This document shows, one piece after another, positions 12,713 through 24,933 of a DNA stretch of 64,000 nt. Source of the DNA: Chamaecrista fasciculata (Eukaryota > Streptophyta > Magnoliopsida > Fabales > Fabaceae); the NCBI GenBank assembly GCA_003254925.1, contig QANZ01044841.1, forward strand, positions 257,308-321,307. The letters run 5' to 3'. The translations under genes were made by a program, and so were the position numbers. The notes under the pieces were generated by a model. It saw nothing but the letters and a program-made list of their open reading frames with translations. It ran no database searches and was not told where the DNA came from. Each line of letters opens with the position of its first letter. The stretch's first letter is position 1.

Positions 12713-14366
12713 TATTACTTATTATTTCCATTCCTAGCTAATATATCAACTTCACTGAATCCGGTTTAGCTTTAATTTTATTTTAATTATTTCTAGTGTG
12801 GTGCCTACTCGTGTTAGTGTAATTTTAATTCCACTTCCACACCACTGCTCTTTCTCTGAAATTCCATCATTTCTACAAGGCAGAGTGAGTGTGACGAGTC
12901 TCACATCCACTAGATTATAAATGTAAGGCATCTTATGAGATTTTAAATTCTTCAACTTCCACGATTAGTTTTTTGGGTTTGGTTCACTCAAGAACTTTTG
13001 ATTGTTGCATTAGTTCTTTTTATTGATGAGAGGTTGATAATACTGGAGATGGTTAGTTGTGGAAGGATTGACAGGCATTTTGAAACCCAAATGAAAGTGT
13101 CATAACATTGATTGTCGAGTATACAATACAACATTTCACAAGACTCTACACTAATTAAACTGTTTTTTTTTTGTCAGAACACTAATTAAACTTCAACACT
13201 AAATCTTGGTAAAACAACTACTATGTTTTGGAACAATTGTAAAACAAATTCAAAACAGTTAATTTCCAAGTGTGCGTATAGGCTTTGGGCTATGTTATGA
13301 CTAGGCTTGGCCCATACTCAAACCAGGGTCCATTAAAGCAAAATATTTACCATTTTGTAAGTTCATACTGACCGTGAAGACGGAAAATGTTAGTTGATTG
13401 GGGTCCATGAGCAGGACAAGAAGAAAATAAAGGGCAAAGCAAACTGCTAAGAGAAAAGGAGAAAAATACAAAATAGTCGTAATAACTAGTATATTATCTT
13501 CATCAACCAAAACGCATTTTGATATGTTCACTTTGTAATTAAGCAAACACTATTGTTTCCACTGCCTCCTATTCCCGATTCTACATCTCTTGGAAAACAA
13601 TAATTTTGTCATATACTGTCGAGCGATCTTCAGAATATCGAAAAATATTATAAACTAATTTTGAATTATGGTTGTATTGAGCCATGTGTATAATACCTGG
13701 GTGCATGCACCTTCATTAAGTAATCAGAAACGAGATTCTAAGTATCGAATTAAAAATGGTGCAAGGTAAACAACATTATTGAAGTGTGAAGAGCAGGATT
13801 AGGATTAGGTTTGGGATTAAGATTAGGAGGAAGTGAGGGTTGCGTGAATGACAAACATGTGGAATCATTGATTGGACGTGAATATAGGCAGAATGAGTCC
13901 ATGAGGCACGAAATTAGTTAATGTCAAAGACACGCTTCGTATAATTAATTAATTATCGAAATTCCCTAATCACAATTCACAAGCTCCCATCCCATGTGCA
14001 GGGAAAGGGCCTTTAATTTGTCATTTTGGGCTCCAACATTCTCATTATTGCTTCCTAACTCCTAAATATATGTAAACGCTTTGTTTGCTTTCCCTACATA
14101 AACCATTTATTAACATTACTTAATCTCTAGTTTATGCGTATCTTATACCCAAACAGCCCTATATTTTTTAGCCTTTTCAAACCCGAAACTATAATAATAA
14201 TAATCAAGAATATTACATAGATATATAATCTGATTCGCATCGTAACCGCTCATTCATGCTATGCCACTTTATGATTTTATATTCTCGGTGGGAATTCTGC
14301 TTTAAAATTTAACGTTCAAAAAAAAAAAAAAAGAATTTACAAAACCACAAGGCACAACCTTTATTC
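12713..14366. other. Intergenic spacer downstream of the membrane-protein gene
   Basis: The first 200-250 bases are probably the 3' untranslated region. The remainder is AT-rich. A short run of GGATTAG/GGATTAAG-like units occurs at 13795-13835. Nothing that reads as a gene was seen up to the assembly gap. Confidence 0.45.
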
Positions 14367-14505
14367 NNNNNNNNNNNNNNNNNNNNNNNNNNNNNNNNNN
14401 NNNNNNNNNNNNNNNNNNNNNNNNNNNNNNNNNNNNNNNNNNNNNNNNNNNNNNNNNNNNNNNNNNNNNNNNNNNNNNNNNNNNNNNNNNNNNNNNNNNN
14501 NNNNN
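14367..14505. other. Assembly gap
   Basis: A run of 139 N. It directly precedes a 60-bp tandem repeat, which is the likely reason the assembly failed here. The left end of the MULE-type element that finishes at 15060 may be hidden in it. Confidence 0.98.
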
Positions 14506-14640
14506 AACTATGACAAAGGTTTCATTTTGGTCCCATAACTTTTTTTGTTGTAATTTTGGTCCCATAACTATGACAAAGGTTTCATTTTGGTCCCATAACT
14601 TCTCAAAAGGTTCCACCGTTAGTCCCTTGGTGAAATTCAT
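14506..14640. repeat. 60-bp tandem repeat of a dispersed GGTCCCATAACT family
   Basis: A 35-bp segment beginning AACTATGACAAAGG and ending GGTCCCATAACT occurs at 14506-14540 and again at 14566-14600, a period of 60 bp. A third GGTCCCATAACT lies between them. Related sequence is found at 16510-16660. The gap probably holds more copies. Confidence 0.7.
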
Positions 14641-15060
14641 CCATATTTAGCCGTTAAGTATGACGTGGCATAATAACTAGGATCATGATGTGGCAAAATA
14701 AGATGAAGTGGACTGAAATAGGATCTATATGCAACATATTAAAACTTATCTATACCCAACCACAAAATATACAAAGAGTGGTACTGACAGGAACCAATTT
14801 GGTGAGGAAGAAGAGACTTCAAGCAGAAGGCGCCGACGAAGTCGATGGGATCCTCAACCAGAGTCGAACGACCAAAGCGGTGGCGACGGCGAATCGGGAA
14901 GTGGAACGAGGAAGAGGAAGTCCCGTTGGGCTGACGAGGAAGAGGAAGTACCAAAGTGTTAATGGAGAATACCACGGGGTACTAAAGTGTCAAGTTTCAA
15001 ACCACAGGGTACCAAAGTGAAATAGGATCAAACCACATGGTACCAAAGTGTAATTTACCC
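14641..15060 (+). mobile_element. Right part of a MULE-type element carrying captured host sequence
   Basis: The segment ends in ACCAAAGTGTAATTTACCC (15042-15060), preceded by three more degenerate copies of the GGTACCAAAGTG unit (14948-15035). The same subterminal unit and end occur in the complete element at 62742-63368, which has a 9-bp target duplication, so this is the right terminus of a member of that family. The left terminus is not visible and may lie in the gap. Between gap and terminus is a GC-richer block with a coding look (14777-14947). Confidence 0.6.
14777..14947 (+). pseudogene. Captured fragment resembling plant splicing factor SF1 (branchpoint-binding protein)
   Basis: In the plus frame starting at 14729 this block encodes a Glu-rich stretch, then [16 protein letters not shown], a Gly/Ser/Asp-rich spacer and [13 protein letters not shown]. 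Two such basic SRW motifs, in this order and spacing, are what I recall from the region just before the U2AF65-binding segment and KH-QUA2 domain of plant SF1. Nothing of the KH domain follows: the similarity stops and the MULE subterminal repeat GTACCAAAGTG begins immediately (14948). There is no start, promoter or splice context of its own, so I treat it as a transposon-captured exon piece rather than a gene. Identification is from memory of the family. Confidence 0.6.
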
Positions 15061-15224
15061 ATTATTTTATTTTATGTATTATGATGTAATAATTTATTTT
15101 ATACTATAATTTTAAATGACCGACTCCTAGAAGACCCTTAGACATATAATATAGTGTAGATATATAATTTATATTAATTTACTTAAAAAATAATGCTAAC
15201 TTAATAAGTCAATACTTGAGTCAT

Positions 15225-15910
15225 CAAAATATATAGCTGAGGGACCAATATGGAACAAAAAATAACTGAGGGACCAATTTGGAACATGGAGCATAACTGA
15301 GGGACCAAAATAGGACTTTGGCCTATAATTTTTGATATATTCGTATTCCTTCCTCTATTTTTCAATTATTTAATAATATTTTTTAGAGTAAAAATTTAAA
15401 ATAAAATTATTAAGTCCATGTTATTTACATTTTGATCAATGAGTTAAATATATAATCAAGACCCCAAAAATATAGGTTTTGGTCCCTCCTACAGTATATA
15501 TATGGGTAATATTTTTTGTGGTTTAAAAATTTATGAACATATTTAAAAAACAGTAATGGGAAAAAATATATAATTCATTCCCCAAGACTTTACAATTTGG
15601 TCCTTCCTCCAGTATATATATAAGTAATATTTTTTGAAGTGTAAAAAATATACATATTGGTCCATCATTCTGTATATATATGGCTAATATTTTTTGTTCT
15701 GCAACTACTGAAGAAGAAAATTTAGAAAAATACATAATTCATACCCCAGAAAATATACATTTTGGTCCCTTCTCTATTATATATATAGGTAATATTTTTT
15801 GTAGTATCAATATTTTAAAATAAAATTAAAAGACAGTAAACAGGAAAAATATATAATCTAGTCCCTAAAAGTTTATAATTCAGTACTCAAAAATTACATT
15901 TTGGTCCCAC
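15225..15910. repeat. Degenerate tandem repeats in the spacer
   Basis: Two arrays. At 15237-15312 the unit ATAACTGAGGGACCAA occurs three times. From about 15470 to 15910 a longer AT-rich unit recurs at least four times; each copy has a TTTGGTCC-type box, then TATATATATGGGTAATATT or a variant and TTTTTTG. The copies are unequal in length and diverged. No coding potential was seen. This is probably decayed transposon or satellite-like material. Confidence 0.6.
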
Positions 15911-17605
15911 ATTCACACCTCCATCCTCCTTTACCTTACCACTCCAAAAATCTCCTTTATTAATTTCCTCCTTTAGCACAAATTTCGAGGCGATCATTAC
16001 TCATACCACTTCCCTTTACTAAGACACCAAACCAAACAAAAAAACAACACTCATTTATCCTCCTTTATTTTTACCATTTTTACCCCTATAGAAATTTAAA
16101 ATACCAATACTATTATTTCAACCCACCACAATCATTACATACCCTTTAAAATAATTTCACATCATAATTCCTCCTGTATCTCTCATTTTCCCAAACACAA
16201 TTTACTAAAAATCTCCTTTATAACACAAATCCTTTACCTCTCATTTATTACTTCCCCCATTCCTTTATCTTCCTTTACCTTAACTTTGCATCCAAACGCA
16301 CCCTAAGAAAGAAAGACCTTCTAATCTACGTCTTTGGATCATTTGAAGCTTTGAAGTTTGAACTATTACAGGAGACGTACTTTAATTAAGAAAATAAAGG
16401 GGGCAGAAAGATTGATAAAAAGATGAAATTTAGCAAATAAGACAATAAATTCTGGTGCATGAAATTCGCACTTCTATTTTAAAATCCACAATAATTAAAC
16501 AAATTTAAAATTAAGGTTAAAGTGCACGTTTGGTCCCATAACTTTTACTTAACTCTCAATTTGGTCATATAATTTTTTTATTGCCCTTTTGGTCCTATTT
16601 CTTTTAGTCTGGTTACAGATTTGTACTCGTGTTGTAGTTTTGGTCCTATATTTTTAGGTCAACTTATAGAATTATTCTCATATTTTCTGATCAGATTGCA
16701 TAATTAGTCTCATGATAATATTGAATTATTTTTAAAAAAAAAAAAGAAGAAGAAGAAAGGAATGGAGGAAAAAGCAAGAAAGTTTAAATTAGGAGAACAT
16801 AAACGAGTAGAATTAGTCCAACAAAACCGTCAGAACTAAGGTTGAGTGAGAAAATAGTATTGAATTGTTGCATCATTCATTTCCTTCGTGTTGAACCGAA
16901 TAGCTTGACCCCAACGCAGATTGCTCCTCATTTTTTCAAGTTTCAACTTTGAACACTTCAAATTTCAAATACATCCTATTCCCGTCCCCGCCCTTTGTTT
17001 TCCATAACAACGCTGCATTCACAGACCACAGATGCCACACCACTTATTCATTATATTCATCTCACTTATTTTACTATCTTTCTAATATAACATGTCAAGC
17101 TATGAAATTCAAGTTTTATAGAGTATGAAAGACAAATTTCACATACTGGATTTAATATTTTTAAAATTGTAATTATTATGTTAATTTTAATTTTTTTATG
17201 TTTCTGATTTTAAAAATTCGCATCTGTTTAATATTTTGTTCTGACATCAATTGGGCAATGGCAGGTATGGACAGTATGGTTGTTTCCCAAAAGTAGCATC
17301 AAAATAGATGGCACGGCATACTTTTATAACTGACGACAATGAAGTGGTCTTTTCTTACATTTTCACGCGAAACTTTCCTAATTAATCTTCTTTATACGTG
17401 GCAGCTTTTCCGCTTACCCAGGAAACCTGTTACACCAATACTTTCTGCCTTCATTCTCACACACCTCATCCCCCATTCTTTGTTACATTTAAACCTTAAC
17501 CACACCCCTAACGCCCTAACTTAACTATAGTTAACTCTCTTCCCCAATGTCCATACTACCCCTTTCCTTCTCATTTATTTACCATTTTACCCTTTCTCAA
17601 CGCAG
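15911..17605. other. AT-rich spacer with a repeat remnant
   Basis: Sequence at 16510-16690 (AAAGTGCACGTTTGGTCCC, then further TTTTGGTCCTAT units) belongs to the same dispersed family as 14506-14640. An A-run with AAGAAG units follows at 16730-16760. The final few hundred bases, which become C/T-rich from 17430, form the promoter region of the serine-rich gene. No gene was recognised. Confidence 0.5.
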
Positions 17606-17606
17606 C

Positions 17607-17613
17607 TATAAAA
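17607..17613 (+). promoter_or_regulatory. TATA box of the serine-rich gene
   Basis: TATAAAA in the context CTATAAAAGCAG, 137 bp before the ATG. It leaves room for a leader of about 100 bases, which contains an A-rich stretch at 17675-17697. Confidence 0.75.
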
Positions 17614-17743
17614 GCAGCCTCTGAGACTCGCTAGGTTTGCCAAACCGACTTCCCTAAGGGGATCCTTTAGAAACCAAAAAAAAAAAAAATAAAAAAATCC
17701 CTTTTTCTTTCAATTTTCAAATCTCTATTCTTGTGCCCTAAAA

Positions 17744-18388
17744 ATGCCTAGCTCGTCTTCAAGAACAAGATCATCAAACGGACCAGTGCTTCGCTCACTC
17801 TCACCCTCTGGTAGATTCTGTTCCTACTCCACCTCAAACACTCCTTTTTCTTCCCCATCCTCTGCTTTTGCCTCTTCTTCTAGCTCTAGCTTTTCTTCTC
17901 CATGTTCGTCTTTCTTCAATGAATCACATCACCATCAACATCACACCCATCATCGATCGGCTTCTCCTACTCGTGTCAATCTATATACCTCTGTCCCTCC
18001 CTCTTCTTCCGTCCGATTCTCAATCGACCATCGCTCTATTTCTCCTAATCGATCCATCTCCAACCACGTCATCAGTAAGAAAAACAATCCAATCTCGTTC
18101 CAGAAAAAGACCTGTATGTGCTCTCCCACTTCACATCCAGGTTCGTTCCGATGCAGCCTTCACAAGAATACGGCCAACAATACCGATTCATTCCCGTCTA
18201 ATCGGCTCAACATGCGCAGATCAGCGATGAAGAACTCTTTGGTTAGAATCGGAGGGGTTGAAGGTGAGTGGGTGAAGCGAGCGTTGACCGCATTGATTCG
18301 CCCTTCGTCGCATCAACAGAGAAGGAGAGGTGCGTTCGAGCCAAGACCAAGTCGTCTTTCGATCATGTCCAAGGCACAGAATCTGTGA
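17744..18388 (+). CDS. Serine-rich plant protein (At2g25250/At4g32020-like family)
   Basis: A single-exon gene of 214 residues. The N-terminal two-thirds is extremely rich in Ser, with Pro, Thr and His (a His run at residues 62-71). The diagnostic feature is the conserved motif CMCSPTSHPGSFRCSLHK at about residues 123-140, followed by a basic region containing MRRSAMKNSLVRIGG and a C-terminal Arg-rich segment ending RPSRLSIMSKAQNL. This motif defines a plant family of small serine-rich proteins with no known domain or established biochemical activity. The only in-frame ATG of this size follows a TATA box at a sensible distance. The short Cys/His motif might bind metal, but that is only a guess. 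Confidence 0.85.
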   Translation: MPSSSSRTRSSNGPVLRSLSPSGRFCSYSTSNTPFSSPSSAFASSSSSSFSSPCSSFFNESHHHQHHTHHRSASPTRVNLYTSVPPSSSVRFSIDHRSISPNRSISNHVISKKNNPISFQKKTCMCSPTSHPGSFRCSLHKNTANNTDSFPSNRLNMRRSAMKNSLVRIGGVEGEWVKRALTALIRPSSHQQRRRGAFEPRPSRLSIMSKAQNL

Positions 18389-21300
18389 TGATTTTATAAG
18401 CTTGACAGGTTTACTCTTGTTTTATATATGGCGTAGTTTGTGGCGTTGTGATACGCCGTCAGAGTTAGAATCCATCCAGCGAAGCTGTTAGATGGCGAGA
18501 GTTTTGCTGATTGAGTCCTCTCCGGCGAGTTTTGGTTTCGTCGTCTGGAGAATTGACGGGTCGTTCTTTGTTCGTAGAGCCGACTGGATTGTCGCCGGAA
18601 CCTATGGAAGTATCCGGCATAATAGATCTATGACCCTGACAATTCTTTCTTGTACATACCATTTGCTATGGAAGAAGCATTTTGGACACTTTAATTTTTT
18701 ATTTTTAACTAAAATCAAATTATAATTACACATCTAAAAAGATCAAATAACTTTTCTCTGGTGCCATAATTCGATCCCATAAATTGAAACTAAGTTAATT
18801 TTAAAAGAATAGTTGGGTATTGGAAACACCTCTGATCACGTTATGCTTGCCGTTTCCGTATGGATGATTCCGTCGTTGTTAACTACGTATGGCAGTTTGG
18901 TTTTCTCTGCCGCCGTGGACTCTCCGTTATCCTTCTCCGTGTTCAATTGTTCTTTTATGCGAGGTATATTCTTTTTACTTTAATTTTTTTTCTTTGTTAT
19001 TATGTTTCATTAATTATTTTAAATTACAGGTCGATTTTGCAGGGTGTGCCGCCGCTAAAGACTGGCCTCACGATCTTTATGTGAAAATGGAATTCATCTT
19101 TTTGGCACTCTGCCTTGACCTAATACCAACGCACTCTCTGCCCTTAATCTCGATGGTCTTGAAATTATATATTTAATTTACTCCCAGATTTGAAATGTAT
19201 TAAATGAAAAATTAAGAAATTATTTAGACAGGAGAAGTGGAACGGGAATGAGAAAAATAAAATTAGTAAAAAGGAAACAACATAAGGTTTGGAATATAAA
19301 TTGCCCGCATTATTGATGGAAAATGGAATTCAGAGCTGGAAACTTGGAATAGAATAAATAAATAGAAGATTCGAATGGAAAAAAGTTGGGAGAGGAAGAT
19401 GATGGAATTGGAAATTGAAAAATTGGAGACAGAGCCAGCTGGCGCGTCATGTGGTCCGATTCATTCCATTAAAGGAGCAATTGATTGATGAATTATGGAA
19501 AGTTATAGAACCACCCCAGACGACATGTGATTTCTATTTTCCACCCAAAATATTTGAAATAGAACACACGATGAATGGTGTACAAATTAAAATTAGTAAA
19601 ATTAATATATATCTTGAGTAAATGAATATAATGAAGAGGGGGGATTTGGTTGAAATTTGAAATGGGAAGTTGAGGAGTTTGGCGTGAATGGGCCAAATTG
19701 AAAAGTTGAAGAGTGGACCCAAAAAACTAAAATCCCATCCTATAGTAGTAAAGTGATCTCCAGACATATGGCGTGATTACACAATGAGTATGAATGAGAA
19801 TGACAAGCATGCCATCTGCGACTACTTTTATTGGCTTCGGTTTCTTTGGGCTACTTGTTTCCCACCGCCAAAGAATCTCCACCATACAATTCCAGAACCT
19901 TCTTGCCCCTCTCCCTGGGCCACACGTACCTTTACCAATCCAATTCTCCAAGAGTTTATACCATTATATCAATTAACCTATTTCCACTAAAAAACTATAT
20001 ACTTGCGGAGGAAGAGTATAGGAAGATATTAACAAGACACAAAAATATTGCGTGGTGATAACAGGTAAGGCGGCGGCTAGTAATTAAGGAGCTAGGACAG
20101 TAGTCTCAACTCACTTTGCCAGTAGAATAATATCCCTTGTTGTGGTCCTTATGTTAAGGATATATATGGCGTGTCACAAATTCACAATTCACAAGCAGCA
20201 TGGTGTGGGTGGACAAAGTTAATTTGTCTATCTATCCAGTATTCATCTTTGTTCGTTTCTTCATACCCATGTCTTTGGTCCACACTCCCCAAAATGTTCT
20301 TATCTCAACCTGTCAATCACTGCACAAATTCAACAGAATATGCCATGCTTCGTCATGCACTCCACTCACACTTCTCTCATCTCATCAGCTTAATATTTTA
20401 TACTATATGTTCACAGACTCACGGGACAAGTAAAGGACCAACGTAATATGTCCCAGGGTATACTCATAGTCATAAACATTGCGTTTATGATATAATGGCG
20501 GGAGTTTAGGCTTCAGTATTACTCTGTACTCTCATATATATCTTGAAAACAATTTTCATCTACTAAGTTGATATTTTATAAAGGAAAGTAAAACTGAAAA
20601 ACAGAGAAAGGTACTCCACAGTCCACATACAGTTCCTTGTGGGCCATTTCCAATCAGGCTCTTAACATTTTGTTTGGGTCACGCGTTGCCAGGGATTTTT
20701 TGTCTCACTAATGTTCGCGGGCTAATTCTGGCCTTTCCCTCCTCCTATGTTGGGCTTATTTTGGAATAACTCTGTCATTTCAAAATTGATAAAGAGTGTT
20801 TCGTGCTTAGGGAGGTTAAAAAAAAAACGTTGGCCATTTGGTTTTGCATTTGTCATCCTTATTGAATATTGATAAATGGTTGGGATTTCAATTTTAAGTG
20901 GAACTCATCTATAAGTCGGAAATCTCAGTCGTCCGCTACGCCTACCTTGAAAATAACAATGTCCCAAGACAGTAACAAGAGAAAGACATAAGAGTTCAGT
21001 GATTTGTGAATGTGATCAATGATGCATAGCTGTAGAACCTGTTAATATATATAGCTGACTATTGTCATATAGTCAAGCTCATTATTTACATTAAGACATT
21101 AAGTATTACAAATATGATTGTTCACTCAGGTTAATTTTCCTTTATAAGTCAGCATCTATGTGACATTGTGACGTATCACCAATTTGGCATGCCAATCTTA
21201 CCCAACCAGAATTGTCTTGGTGTTCATAAAGGCCATGAAAAGAGTGGAAATGAAAGTGATAGAAGTTTGCTTAATAACTAACATTGGTTGGTCAGGGTCC

Positions 21301-22714
21301 TAACGGTCTTATCTTATCGCTATATATAAACTTGTTTTCCTCTTCCCTCCAGTGGATCTAAAACAGCAATAACCTGGCTAGCATTGATTGAGAATGAATG
21401 ACCCAAGGACTAATTTAGACTCCTTTTAGGAACTTTTCCCCCTCTTGCCAGTGAAGTATCATTTGATCAGTGTACTAATTTCAATATTTTATGCAGATTC
21501 TGTTCTGAAGGTGGAATTCAATCACTCCCCATCATTACAAGGACTTTGCACTCTCCATCCAGTTATAGATTTTGCCGACATGAATCAGAATTACTGTATG
21601 TGAAAAATCTATACTTACAAGGACTGATTTTTTCTTAGTAGCAATCCAAACCATTAGAATATTGGAGTACTTGAAGATTTTACATATCATATTTCTGCAA
21701 AACAAATTTGTCGTAAATACATAAACCACTTTATCTAAAATTTGTCTCTCTTTCTATCCTACGTAGGTCCCATCTACAGTTAAAATTTTGAACAGTTTCA
21801 CCACCTTACAGTCTTACACACACGACTTATGTTTTCTCCTATTTTCTTGGTGGTGCGTGGGTGTATATTGAAGGTGACAGAGTGTAATCCAGCTCAGCAA
21901 GTATGTTTATGGTTAGCAAATAAGATCTCTCTTCCTCCTTCTCTTTCTGTCACAAGGCAACATTTTTCCACTTCATGAATTATATTATGTCAACTTGCGC
22001 CATTTTAATTATTTTTAATAATTTTAAGAATTATACATAAAAAAATAAAAAGAAACGTGGAATTGAATTAAGTTTATTTGGAGAATTAAATTAGATTAAT
22101 GTGATTGGGCAGTTCAAAGCAATGGTAGCCATTGGTAATGAATTGAAAGCATTTATGTACACGCGCCTTCGTGGAAAGTGGAATTCTACGTTCGTCTGCC
22201 AGCGTTGACTTGTGTAAAAACAAACCCTAGCAGGAAAAGAAAGAAAGAAAAACGGAGTACACGAACATTCTCGCGCATTTCTCTGCTTCAACCTCAGGCG
22301 CCGTTGACACTTCCTCTCTTATCTCCCTAATACAGAGCACGCCAATATAGCGTTTCACAAACTTCAATTCATCTGTGATTCTTTTCTTCATTAGTCTAAG
22401 CTTCATACTAATTCAGACAGGGGATACAAACACAGACACAAACTCGAGACAGAGTATATTCCTCCCCTTCTTATCTTCTTTAATGATAAGCCTATTGTAA
22501 AATCTTGATTGAGTCCTGGTGTTGTGTTTTTCTACTATTACTCTTTCTTGGTTATTGTTTCTGCAACTTTCTCTTTTTGAGATTATATCTATATATATAT
22601 TTGTGGTTGTATGGTCTGGTTGAAATGGTTTTGATTGTGATTCCTATATCAGGGTTTTTAGAACTTTGATATCGGGAGCTTCCTTCCTTTTTCCTATCTG
22701 TTGCTAATCTTTCA
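18389..22714. other. Long intergenic region upstream of the PHOX-type gene
   Basis: The start is the 3' region of the serine-rich gene. Some GC-richer patches (18480-18620, 18840-18950) have a coding look but no start, splice pattern or recognisable product, and may belong to a longer untranslated transcript. From 19150 to 22100 I see only AT-rich DNA. A telo-box-like AAACCCTAG lies at 22222-22230, a motif common in promoters of plant housekeeping genes. The region 22250-22714 is probably 5' leader, possibly with a leader intron. Confidence 0.45.
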
Positions 22715-24933
22715 ATGGGGAAGCCCACCGGTAAGAAGAAGGATCCTGTGGCTCAGAAGGCTGCAAATGCAAACAGCAAGGCGAGCAAGTCCTCTGAGAG
22801 GGCTTCCAAAGCTTTTGACGAAGACACAGCAATCTTCATCAACATGTCACAAGATCTTAAGGAAGAAGGCAATCGTCTCTTCCAGAAGAGGGACCATGAA
22901 GGTGCTATGCTCAAGTATGAAAAGGCCCTCAAGCTCCTTCCCGGAAACCACATAGATGTGGCCCACTTACGTACTAATATGGCTTCGTGTTATATGCAAC
23001 TCGGTCTCGGAGAGTATCCTCGAGCAATCAATGAATGCAATTTAGCTCTAGAAGTATCGCCCAGATATAGCAAGGCTCTGTTAAGACGAGCAAAGTGCTA
23101 TGAAGCGTTGAATCGATTTGATTTGGCACTGAGAGATGTTAATTATGTGTTGAGCGTGGAGCCTAATAATCTTAATGCATTGGAGATTTTGGAGAGTTTG
23201 AGAAAGACCATGGAAGAGAAAGGCATCACGGTGGACGAGAAAGAGATTAGTTTGGCTAGTGTAGAGCAGCCTCCTACTGCTCCAATGCGTAAAAAAGTGG
23301 TAAGAGAAAAACCAAAGAAAAAGAAAAATAGAAAGATTGAGGCCAAGGCAGAGGATAAGGTGGTTATTGAGGAGCATGTGAATACGGTTAAAGATAAGGA
23401 AGTAGTGAAAAAACCAATTGAGAAAGTAAAGGTGGTAGTGGAACCTGTTAAAGAAGAAAAAGTGGCGACAAGGTCAGTGAAGTTGATACTTGGAGAGGAT
23501 ATAAGGGGGGCACAGTTACCAGTGAATTGTAGTATGAGGTTGGTGAGGAATGCAATTAGGGATCGATTTCCAGGATTGAAGGGTGTTCTTGTAAAGTATA
23601 AGGATCGAGAAGGTGACTTGGTTACTATCACTACCACTGATGAACTAAGACAAGTCGAATCTTCAGCTGATGTGCAGGGTTCACTCAGGCTCTATATCAC
23701 AGAAGTCAACCCAGACCAAGAACCTTCTTATGATGGAATACTAGATGAGGATGATGAGATGCACGGTGATGATGGTATTGAGCATCGAGCTGCTACAGAA
23801 GAAAGCAAAGGATTAGCAAGTAGGAAGACTTCCGTGGAGGATTGGCTAATTCAGTTTGCAAGGCTGTTCAAGAACCATGTTGGGTTGGATTCTGATGCAT
23901 ACTTGGATATTCATGAGGTGGGAATGAAGCTATATTCAGAAGCATTGGAGGATGTGGTGACCAGTGATGATGCTCAAGAACTTTTTGAAATTGCTGCAGA
24001 TAAGTTTCAAGAGATGACAGCTTTGGCGTTATTTAATTGGGGGAATGTTCACATGTCCAGGGCAAGGAAGCGAGTTTCCTTTTCAGAGGATGGGTCAAAG
24101 GAATCAGCTGTGGAGCATATCAAAGCTGCATATGAGTGGGCAAAGAAAGAGTACATGAAAGCAGAAAAGAGATATGAAGAAGCGTTGAAATTCAAACCGG
24201 ATTTCTACGAAGGATATCTAGCTCTTGGCCATCAGCAGTTTGAGCAAGCAAAGCTTTGCTGGTACTACGCAATGGCATGCAAGATGGATTTAGAAGGAAG
24301 CCCTTCCAATGAAGTTCTTCAGCTCTATAACAAGGCAGAGGACAGCATGGAGAAAGGCATGTTGATGTGGGAGGAAATTGAGGAGCGGCGTTTAAATGGA
24401 TTATCCAAATTAGATAAATATAAAGCCAAGTTGGAAAAAATGGGTTTGGATAATCTTCTCTATGATATTTCTTCTGATGAAGCTGCAGAGCAGGCTGCAA
24501 ATATAAAGTCACAAATATATCTTTTATGGGGCACCTTATTGTATGAGCGTTCTGTTGTGGAATATAAGATACACTTACCAACATGGGAGGAATGTTTGGA
24601 GGTTGCAGTTGAAAAGTTTGAACTTGCTGGAGCCTCTCCAACAGATATAGGCGTCATGATAAAGAATCATTGTTCCAATCAAACGGCACTAGAAGGTATG
24701 AGTTGTGGAAAGTGATCATTTATATTTCTTAGATTTCCCCTCGGGAAAAATAGAAAGACCTAAAACCAATTTGCATAATTACAGGTTTGGGGTTCAAAAT
24801 TGACGAGATAGTACAGGCGTGGAATGAAATGTACGATGCTCAGAGATGGCAGTTTGGTGTACCGTCATTTCGACTTGAGCCATTGTTTCGTCGGCGTGTT
24901 CCAAAACTTCATTACATCTTGGAGCACTTTTAA
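22715..24933 (+). CDS. TPR and PB1 domain protein of the PHOX family
   Basis: Two exons, 22715-24695 and 24785-24933, give 709 residues. The start [11 protein letters not shown] is typical of the Phox1/Phox4 branch. Three TPR repeats lie at about residues 44-157, with carboxylate-clamp-like basic residues in the third ([13 protein letters not shown]). A Lys-rich, charged linker runs from about 190 to 250. A PB1 domain lies at about 251-331 and contains the acidic OPCA-type stretch [17 protein letters not shown]. The C-terminal half is helical with further TPR-like segments. In plants such TPR-PB1 proteins are Hsp70/Hsp90-binding co-chaperones; a relative, CLMP1, affects chloroplast distribution. 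A cytosolic co-chaperone or scaffold role is therefore inferred. The Arabidopsis relatives At2g25290 and At4g32070 lie, as I recall, close to the same neighbours found here. The last exon encodes the conserved C-terminus ending [10 protein letters not shown]. Confidence 0.93.

Noticed and set aside
14729-14962. An independent gene encoding an SF1-like protein
   Set aside because: Only a short fragment is present, bounded by MULE repeats and lacking the KH domain, promoter and splice context.
18492-18725. Small protein gene downstream of the serine-rich gene
   Set aside because: The frame extends into AT-rich DNA, has no family resemblance and is most likely untranslated transcript.
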